Part shown: one piece after another, positions 42,201-48,294 of the stretch
Layout of the letters: each line of letters starts with the position of its first letter
Position numbering within the stretch: the first letter of the stretch is position 1
Origin: a virus
Reading direction: 5' to 3' (one strand)
IMG/VR virus record: IMGVR_UViG_3300027621_000467
Coordinates: 1 to 48,294 of that record
DNA length: 48,294 bases
The notes under the pieces: model-generated
The model's database searches: none
What the model was told of the DNA's origin: nothing
The model's input: only the letters and a program-made list of their open reading frames with translations
Position numbers and translations under genes: made by a program

Positions 42201-43132
42201 TGCCTGACAATATTCCAAATCCAGAGACATATCCTCCGTACGCCAACCAAACGTATGTAAAGGTGCATGAAATGAATTTGCAGGGCGTTGGGTCGCAGCC
42301 GTACATTCAAGTCATACGGCATTATACCAACACCCTTGTTAACGGCGTTTGGACTCTCGGCCCCGACCAAGCCCCAGATGGAGCGTCCTACACGACCACT
42401 GGAAAGTATCAGGTATGGTTTGCTTCAACTGGGCTAGTTTATGTAACCTCTCTCGTAACGCCGTTCACCCGAAGTCCGTACAGTGGAGTTGGAATTCCGT
42501 TGGCCTTCTCGACCTTGGCGGCGGCGGAACAGGCACTGCAAAATTTGCCAATAGGTTTAAATTCCGTCAACAATGGTACTTACAATTTTTGGGGCCGAAA
42601 CCCTCGGTTTGAAATGGCTCAAGCCCTTGATGCTTACAAGCAGAACTCTGATGAATTCGACCATGTAGATTCATTAATCACCGCTCGCTTAACGGCAAGA
42701 AGCGTGACGAACGCTGGTGCAATTTACAATTTCATAGCCAGTAAGGTAGTCAATCAGGACTCAAATCAGCAATACGCACTTGGCTTAAGTGCGGCGTCTG
42801 GCGGCGGTCAAAACACTACCTACATTGCTAACTCTATTTCTGCGACTCAGTACCAAGCCTTTGCCGAAACAGCACTTAAGACGGCATTCGAGATTCCAAT
42901 TGTAACTCCATTTGAATCACCGCTCATTGCCGAGGCACACGCTCAGGGTGTTGAAGCCAAAAACGCTGGAGAAATTAGAGACCAACAAATCAGGCAAGCA
43001 ATCTCATCGGCAGAAGGTGTTTCCGCTGGCATTCTCAAGGCCGAGGCGGGCGGCACAATGTGGGGCGGCTGGGATGGGGCTTCCATTCTTATTGGTGCCT
43101 ACGGCCAACAGGGTGCCGCAAGACAAACTTAA
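42200..43132 (+). CDS. Virion protein of unknown function
   Basis: A protein of 310 residues. The first third is beta-rich (SYTTTGKYQVWFASTGLVYV), then long Ala-rich helices (QYQAFAETALKTAFEIPIVT, EAHAQGVEAKNAGEIRDQQI) and a Gly/Trp-rich tail. The SYTTTGKY stretch shares 14 identical bases with the capsid gene (42389-42402 and 37458-37471). No family recognised; the place in the tail and internal-protein block suggests a structural role. Confidence 0.55.
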   Translation: MPDNIPNPETYPPYANQTYVKVHEMNLQGVGSQPYIQVIRHYTNTLVNGVWTLGPDQAPDGASYTTTGKYQVWFASTGLVYVTSLVTPFTRSPYSGVGIPLAFSTLAAAEQALQNLPIGLNSVNNGTYNFWGRNPRFEMAQALDAYKQNSDEFDHVDSLITARLTARSVTNAGAIYNFIASKVVNQDSNQQYALGLSAASGGGQNTTYIANSISATQYQAFAETALKTAFEIPIVTPFESPLIAEAHAQGVEAKNAGEIRDQQIRQAISSAEGVSAGILKAEAGGTMWGGWDGASILIGAYGQQGAARQT

Positions 43133-43134
43133 CC

Positions 43135-43734
43135 ATGCAATACTCTTATCTAGGTAGCGGTCAGGAAAGCGGACGTTCGTCCGTGGCTCAGGCGTTGGGC
43201 CAGACCTATTCCCCGCTAGAGAACATTCAAAAGATGGGCCAAGAGTTTGTCCAGCAAGGCTTGAGCAACGCTGGTGCAAACTACCGTGCACAACTGGCTG
43301 AATCGGGAGCGGACAATAGGGCCCAGCAAGCCCGACGTGACTCGCTTAATGATAAGAAAAAAGAAGAAAAGGGCTTGAAGCAGGAGAGGCTTGCCTACCT
43401 AGGAGAGATGATTGACGAGCAAGAAATGCTTATCCGAGCCGCAGGTGAATCTGGAGACCCAGACCAAGAAAGACGCATTCCTGAACTTCAGGATAACGTG
43501 ATGCGTGTGCGTAAACTTCTAAGCCTTAATCCATCCCTATCAACTTTAACTGGATTGCTTGAACGCAACAAGGACCGTGCCTCTCTAGAATTTGAATCCG
43601 CTGGTGGGCGTGGAGGACTTCGGAAGGCTAAACAGGAAGCCGAACAGAAGCCTACGGCTCCAACGCCGAAGAAGGAAGAAAAGAAGGACGGCACAACGGC
43701 TTTAGCGTCTTCAAGGAAGACCATTAAACTTTAA
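43135..43734 (+). CDS. Helical virion protein, possible internal protein
   Basis: 199 residues from the ATG at 43135, 2 bases after the preceding stop; the longer frame lies inside that gene. It is highly charged and helical (RRDSLNDKKKEEKGLKQERL), probably coiled coil over residues 55-130, with a Lys/Pro-rich tail. Together with the next three genes it forms a set of Ala/Lys-rich proteins that precede the giant gene, as internal or ejection proteins do in podoviruses. Confidence 0.55.
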   Translation: MQYSYLGSGQESGRSSVAQALGQTYSPLENIQKMGQEFVQQGLSNAGANYRAQLAESGADNRAQQARRDSLNDKKKEEKGLKQERLAYLGEMIDEQEMLIRAAGESGDPDQERRIPELQDNVMRVRKLLSLNPSLSTLTGLLERNKDRASLEFESAGGRGGLRKAKQEAEQKPTAPTPKKEEKKDGTTALASSRKTIKL

Positions 43735-43738
43735 CAAC

Positions 43739-45532
43739 ATGGCTACATCTAAACAACTTCGAGACGCCGCAAATAAGGCCAAAGCCGCCCTCGACAAGGC
43801 TAACAAGGCCGCTCTTGCCGCTAATACTCCAGCCGCTAGGAAAAAGGCTAAAGCCGACCTTGCCCTCGCTCAGAAGAATCATACCGCCGCAACTAGGGCC
43901 GTCTCTGCTGGTGCTAATGCTGGCAACACCGCCCCAGTCGCTGGTGGTTTAGGCGAAGCAGTAAAGAAGGCCACGCCGCTCGCCCTTGGCGGTGCCTTGG
44001 GGGGAGGACTTTTAATTAACCAATTGAATAACAATGATGCCGCCTCCACCGCCGCAGCCCCAAAATCACCGAATACCGCAGTTGACCCATCTAAGGTTAC
44101 CGTAAATCCATCTACCGTTAAGAAACAGGCTGAGACCGAAACTCCACAGCAACAGAGCGGGAGTGGCGACTTGGCCGATGGCCGACGCCCTGAGAATACT
44201 CCTGCTACCGAAGGTGGCCTTGGTGCTAACGCAACTAATGAAGCAGACAGGAAGGCAAACCTTGCCAAGGACCCTAATTCATCTGGAAGGGCTTGGGGCA
44301 TTAGGCAGGGTGGTAAATACGCAGATGCAACTGGCCGAGCAACGTCACCTAATGGAATTGCGGCTGGTCAAGCGGCGTACATGAATCAATACGGTTTGGC
44401 CACCGCTAGACAGCATAGCATGGATTTTGAGGCTCAGATGCAGGACAAGAATAGCCCAGCGTTTATGGCCTTGGACAGGACAATGGGCGGAGAACTTACC
44501 CGAAGGATGGAATGGCAGGAAAAAAATGTCAGGGAGCCTATAGAAAATAAGAAACTTGTCGATGGAGTGTCTCCTGAACAGCGTGCGATTTTGTCTAAAT
44601 TTAATTCTACTGGTGAAGGACCTGAACCGAAATTTAAAGTTTACGGCGAAACTCCAGCAGAGCAAGTAAAGGCACAAGCAAGCAGTCCAGCGGGAGACGA
44701 CACGGATGCCTATGCCGCCGCCCAAGCCGCTGGTGGAGCCGAAGACGTTAAAGCCCAAGCGGGGGGAACAGGCAACGAAGATTTTGACGCCTTCTTGGCT
44801 GACCTTACTGCTGAAAACCCATTTAAAGGCCCTGATGAGGAGGAGGAGGAGGAGGAAGTATTAGTTGATGAAGCCAGTACCGATTCCGAAATCCCCGATG
44901 AGCCCCAAAGCACCGCCGATATGGTTCTTGGTGGTATGTTCGACGCTGGCGGCATGGCCGATGAAGCGATGAGGGCGGGTTCAAGCGTTAAACAATACGG
45001 TGTAGGCAAAACTCTTACTGGTGGCGGTAACCTCGCTGGCCTGCAAGGCCCAGCCGCTGGCATTATGGATAAGATTGGTCGGTTTGCTAACAGAACCGCC
45101 GCCGTCACTAACGTAGCAGGTGGGCTTACTGATGCTTGGGATGAACTCACTGGAACTGATGGTAGCCTCATTGCTGGGATGGTCTCTAAGGGAGAATCTT
45201 TTGGAACGGCAACTGGCAATAAGGGACGTCGTGCTAATGCTTGGGGTGGGAATGGCCTTGCTTCTCGTGCCGCTGGCGGTGCCGAAGCCTTCCTTAATGG
45301 CATTAGCGGTGGTGGCTATGATGCCATGCGAGCCAACATTTACGGAGGCGATGAGTACGTAAAACAGCGTGGCGGTAAAATCGAAAAGGACCCCCTTAAC
45401 GCTGGGAAATTTGCAGAATGGGCTTCGGGGGCGTTGTTTAAGAAATGGGATGACTACCAAAACCGAAAATCGGTCGCAAGTACCCGCTCGCAAGTTGCCG
45501 CCAATACTAGGGCTAACGCCAAAAGGGCTTAA
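43739..45532 (+). CDS. Ala-rich putative internal virion protein
   Basis: A protein of 597 residues. The N-terminal 60 residues form an Ala/Lys helix (KALDKANKAALAAN-like). A hydrophobic Gly/Leu/Ala segment (TPLALGGALGGGLLINQL) lies near 80-98, and a glutamate run encoded by GAG repeats near 364-372. Gly/Ala-rich helical parts and a basic C-terminus follow. It starts after TTAACAAC. The membrane-like segment and composition suit ejection proteins that leave the capsid with the DNA. No family recognised. Confidence 0.55.
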   Translation: MATSKQLRDAANKAKAALDKANKAALAANTPAARKKAKADLALAQKNHTAATRAVSAGANAGNTAPVAGGLGEAVKKATPLALGGALGGGLLINQLNNNDAASTAAAPKSPNTAVDPSKVTVNPSTVKKQAETETPQQQSGSGDLADGRRPENTPATEGGLGANATNEADRKANLAKDPNSSGRAWGIRQGGKYADATGRATSPNGIAAGQAAYMNQYGLATARQHSMDFEAQMQDKNSPAFMALDRTMGGELTRRMEWQEKNVREPIENKKLVDGVSPEQRAILSKFNSTGEGPEPKFKVYGETPAEQVKAQASSPAGDDTDAYAAAQAAGGAEDVKAQAGGTGNEDFDAFLADLTAENPFKGPDEEEEEEEVLVDEASTDSEIPDEPQSTADMVLGGMFDAGGMADEAMRAGSSVKQYGVGKTLTGGGNLAGLQGPAAGIMDKIGRFANRTAAVTNVAGGLTDAWDELTGTDGSLIAGMVSKGESFGTATGNKGRRANAWGGNGLASRAAGGAEAFLNGISGGGYDAMRANIYGGDEYVKQRGGKIEKDPLNAGKFAEWASGALFKKWDDYQNRKSVASTRSQVAANTRANAKRA

Positions 45533-45537
45533 ACTTT

Positions 45538-46383
45538 ATGAGTAGCAAAAAAATTGTTAAAGCCGTTCGTAAGGGCCTAAAGTCAAGAAGGTCGAACCAA
45601 AATGTTGGTGGCCAGACCCAGTCTAACGTAGCCCCTCCAGCAACTCAACCCGCACCAAGCCTGTCAGTGAACGGCAGGATAGATAAACTTTCGGATTTTA
45701 TTTCAGAACAGGCTCCGCTGGGTGCTCTCAAAATTGCAGGTGCAGTACTGCAATCTCCATTTAGTTTTGCAGGAGGGGCAGGACGAGGGCTTGGAAGGCT
45801 TATCGGCGGTGTGGGTGGCAACTTCCCTCAGGCTGGCGAATACGGCGGACAAATCGGTAGTGCCATGGCTAAAGGTGGCCTACTTGGCCAAGGGCTTGGT
45901 TACCTTGGTAACTTGATTGACTCTAACTGGGATAAAATTACCGAGCCAAAAGAGAAAAAACAGGCTAGAATTAAAACTGAAGAGCAAAAAAAGTATGAGA
46001 CCAAGTTCAGGAAGTCCGTCATGGGCGAGATGACTGACGGATTTAGTATGCAAGACCTTGATGATTACGACAAGGGTCAGGACGAGGGCTGGAGGTCTGC
46101 CATTACTAGCATGAAGGACGACGAGTACGAAGGCCTTGTCTCTAAGGCTATTAAGGATGACGACCCAAATAAGGTCTGGAACGCAGTAATCAGGAAGGCC
46201 CAAGCAAATGGCAAAAAGGTCAACGCATCTAAGCCATTATTTCTCCCTAATACATTTGAAAAAGACGGAAAGAAATACGCCTACGCTATTGATGGAAGCG
46301 AAAAGGACGACAATGGCCTTCCAAAGGTCAGATTTGTACCAATCGAAATCGGCAAAATGCCCTTTGCCCCTGAAGAAAAATGA
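45538..46383 (+). CDS. Putative internal virion protein with Gly-rich segment
   Basis: A protein of 281 residues. It has a basic start (SSKKIVKAVRKGLKSRRSNQ), an amphipathic Gly-rich stretch at about 62-125 (AGGAGRGLGRLIGGVGGNFP), which could interact with membranes, and then a charged C-terminal half with DGFSMQDLDDYDKGQDEGWR. The stop overlaps the next start by ATGA. No family recognised. Confidence 0.55.
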   Translation: MSSKKIVKAVRKGLKSRRSNQNVGGQTQSNVAPPATQPAPSLSVNGRIDKLSDFISEQAPLGALKIAGAVLQSPFSFAGGAGRGLGRLIGGVGGNFPQAGEYGGQIGSAMAKGGLLGQGLGYLGNLIDSNWDKITEPKEKKQARIKTEEQKKYETKFRKSVMGEMTDGFSMQDLDDYDKGQDEGWRSAITSMKDDEYEGLVSKAIKDDDPNKVWNAVIRKAQANGKKVNASKPLFLPNTFEKDGKKYAYAIDGSEKDDNGLPKVRFVPIEIGKMPFAPEEK

Positions 46384-47363
46384 TTGACGACGAAATGCAG
46401 GAACAGGAGCCGATTGAGGCCGAGCAGGAGGACGCTCAGGGGTACAACGCCATGGCTGGCCTCGTGAGGCAACAGTCAACCAAGCCGACTGGGTTTGATG
46501 ACATGACCGAGGCCCAGCAAAATGTGTCTATGGGTTTCAGTCCTTGGGCCCACATCGGCAAAAATACCCAGACCGCCCAATTGGGAATTGCTAGGCAGAA
46601 CATGCTAAGGGCGGCTTCAAAAGCCCCCCCTAAGGCTCCAGACCCTAGGATGAGAGATGCCCAGTTCTATGCTGGCCTTGGTGACTATGGTGCCGTTGAG
46701 GCCCTTATGAAAAGCAAGGGTGCCGCCATCTTCCAGCAGGATGAATCTTTTGAATTAGACGACGTCGATGAGCAGGGTAAGGTCTTTAAACGTAAGTTTA
46801 CCCTAGGGCCTAAGGGCGTCTACAACATGAAAGGACCAGATGGCAAACCCATGTCCGTCCCAGCACACATGCTTGCCCGAAGGGCTGGCATTGGCTCTGT
46901 CCCATTCAGGGGTGGAGATGAGTCGGCTAGGGCCTTCAGGGGTAGCCTTAGCAAGTTAACCAAGATGAATAGGGAACTGGCTCAACTCGAGTCTTTGTAT
47001 CGAAAAAACACATACCTAGGTAGCCTAGACCCATCTCAAGACTCGGCTCTGGCCCGAATGTTGGAGTCTAGCATCAAGACTGACTACCTAGCCCTCATGA
47101 AAGACATGAAGGGCATGGGTGGTTCCGTCTCCGACAATGACATGCTCATTGCCTCCCACATGGTGCCCCAAAGGGCCTCTTCTTCAATCACTAGGCTTGG
47201 TGGAAACGAACTTGCTATCCTCAGGAACGTAAGGGAAAGTGCGATGCGTAAGGCGATGGAAGTTGGTGAAGCCAATGGACTTAGTTTCATTGACTCCTCG
47301 CCAAGGACCAAGGCCAACCAATACTTTAACAAAGGCGTAATCGACACTCAGACCCATGATTAA
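46380..47363 (+). CDS. Putative internal virion protein before the giant gene
   Basis: A protein of 327 residues. The acidic N-terminus (IDDEMQEQEPIEAEQEDAQG) is followed by mixed helices. A short beta part (EQGKVFKRKFTLGPKGVYNM) lies in the middle and a helical C-terminus from 185. It overlaps both neighbours by 4 and 8 bases and is therefore translated together with the giant gene. No family recognised. Confidence 0.55.
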   Translation: MIDDEMQEQEPIEAEQEDAQGYNAMAGLVRQQSTKPTGFDDMTEAQQNVSMGFSPWAHIGKNTQTAQLGIARQNMLRAASKAPPKAPDPRMRDAQFYAGLGDYGAVEALMKSKGAAIFQQDESFELDDVDEQGKVFKRKFTLGPKGVYNMKGPDGKPMSVPAHMLARRAGIGSVPFRGGDESARAFRGSLSKLTKMNRELAQLESLYRKNTYLGSLDPSQDSALARMLESSIKTDYLALMKDMKGMGGSVSDNDMLIASHMVPQRASSSITRLGGNELAILRNVRESAMRKAMEVGEANGLSFIDSSPRTKANQYFNKGVIDTQTHD

Positions 47364-48294
47364 CGAACAGGATGGCCAAGATACTCCAGAGCAGATTGAC
47401 CCAGCAGTACTAGACCAAGCAATCAACGAGGCCATGACGGATGGCCTGAGGCTATCCTATCAACTGTCGCCAGAAGAGAAGTCCATGTCCGATGGCGACG
47501 TCGGCTCTCATGAACCCACCCCAGATGAAGTGTGGGAATACTTTGCGGCAAACAGGACTAAGACCTTCGACAAGACCACTTCGGAGGGGAAGCGTCTTTA
47601 TGAACTTTTTAGGGTAGCCAACAAGGACCGACATGAGTTTACCATGGAGACGGTTAAGCAGATGGGAAATGTCATCGCTAGGGTCCCAGTTGATATTGTT
47701 AAAGGAATTGCTCGCAACCCACTTAAGGCACCAATTTCCGCAGTGGACGCCGTGGCTCGTGACGTCCGTGACCTTTACGGTATCTTGGCTCAGTCCGAGG
47801 ACCCAGACTCTGTATTTTACAGGTTTAAGGACTACATCAATGGCACTGGAACTATTGAAGACCAAATCGACCAGTTTAACGAGGCTCGTTGGTTTAATAA
47901 TCGCTCGATGGAACTCGAAGAGGGCAAGACGGACATTATCAGCGACTGGGTTCCAGCAGACTACAAAGGATTTGTTAAGAACCTCATCGACCCAAAACTG
48001 GCTAACGCACTTTCGTATCTTGGATTAGACATTCCCCACATGCTACTCAGCCCACTCAGGGCTGGTGGCAGGGTAGCCTTAAAGGATTCCGCTAGGGCGT
48101 ATAAGGCTACTGGCGTGATGGGCAAAATTGCTGAAGACGAAATTCAGAAGGGTGCCATTGAAGGCATGTCGAGCCTAACAACCGCCTTTAGGGATACCTA
48201 CGACACCACGGCAAAGCGGATGAAGGAGTTTTCCATGCGTACGACTGGAACGGTTATTGCTGGAACGGCAGACGTAGTCGCAAAACCATTTTCT
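47356..48294 (+). CDS. Giant polyvalent protein, N-terminal part (runs off the window)
   Basis: This frame holds the true start of the giant gene: ATG at 47356 overlaps the previous stop by 8 bases, and 313 codons run open to the window end. From 48184 the sequence equals base 14 onward in the same frame, so the gene continues as 5-16696 after circularisation. Seen: an acidic N-terminus (INEQDGQDTPEQIDPAVLDQ), helical segments (VKQMGNVIARVPVDIVKGIA), and a hydrophobic to basic part (ALSYLGLDIPHMLLSPLRAG). No family motif is in this part. It fits the N-terminal arm of an ejected protein. Confidence 0.88.
   Translation, partial: MINEQDGQDTPEQIDPAVLDQAINEAMTDGLRLSYQLSPEEKSMSDGDVGSHEPTPDEVWEYFAANRTKTFDKTTSEGKRLYELFRVANKDRHEFTMETVKQMGNVIARVPVDIVKGIARNPLKAPISAVDAVARDVRDLYGILAQSEDPDSVFYRFKDYINGTGTIEDQIDQFNEARWFNNRSMELEEGKTDIISDWVPADYKGFVKNLIDPKLANALSYLGLDIPHMLLSPLRAGGRVALKDSARAYKATGVMGKIAEDEIQKGAIEGMSSLTTAFRDTYDTTAKRMKEFSMRTTGTVIAGTADVVAKPFS
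48184..48294 (+). repeat. Right copy of the inexact terminal overlap
   Basis: Matches bases 14-124 with four transitions at 48201, 48255, 48275 and 48294. The difference at 48275 changes Ala to Val; the other three are silent. This is what two closely related phage genomes in one population, joined at a circular breakpoint, would produce. Confidence 0.9.

Noticed and set aside
1-48294. Search for CRISPR arrays, insertion sequences, integrase and attachment sites
   Set aside because: No regularly spaced repeat array, no transposase or recombinase of the integrase type and no att-like duplication were seen.

Overview
The window is essentially one complete tailed-phage genome of about 48.17 kb. 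Bases 14-124 reappear at 48184-48294 with only four C/T differences and in the same reading frame, so the sequence is circular or terminally redundant, and the two window ends fall inside one gene. Terminase, portal, scaffold, an SU10-type major capsid protein and short-tail connector/nozzle-type proteins are present. No tail tube, tape measure or sheath gene was seen, which points to a podovirus-like virion. No integrase or lysogeny repressor was recognised, so the phage is probably virulent. The host cannot be named. Most genes lack a Shine-Dalgarno sequence, and many early genes have A/C-rich leaders, which would suit a host that does not depend on SD pairing.

Layout. (i) 1-16.7 kb, rightward: most of one giant gene that begins at 47356, crosses the circular junction and ends at 16696. 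It has about 5,836 codons and takes up about 36% of the genome. (ii) 16.7-17.9 kb, rightward: lysis genes (holin-like protein, a tiny membrane protein, a spanin-like lipoprotein). (iii) 17.9-25.8 kb, leftward early operon, read from 25.8 kb down to 17.9 kb: small membrane and unknown proteins, a DUF932-like protein, a RecE-like exonuclease, a replication initiator with iterons inside its gene, a DnaC-like loader, RHH proteins and an ERF annealing protein. Three tRNA genes, Pro(AGG), Pro(UGG) and Arg(CCU), lie in this operon, which closes with an intrinsic terminator. (iv) 25.8-26.5 kb: a regulatory gap and one leftward gene. (v) 26.5-27.5 kb, rightward: a lysozyme/transglycosylase-like enzyme and a PD-(D/E)XK nuclease. 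(vi) 27.8-28.3 kb: a leftward HTH protein. (vii) 28.4-48.3 kb, rightward: RusA resolvase, unknown small proteins, terminase, HTH protein, portal, scaffold, capsid, connector, tail proteins, several putative internal virion proteins and the start of the giant gene.

How it works together. Replication appears lambda-like: the phage supplies an initiator and a helicase loader but no recognisable polymerase, primase or helicase. ERF plus the RecE-like exonuclease form a recombination pair, and RusA can resolve branches before packaging. The giant protein looks like a polyvalent protein, probably carried in the virion. It has two HExxH zincin-like sites, a degenerate copy of one of them, an EEIQSD block, a C-terminal helix-turn-helix, and six copies of an N/S-MMVG-G/A motif that may be processing sites or domain boundaries. 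Its reading frame uses AGG heavily for arginine, which matches the phage tRNA-Arg(CCU).
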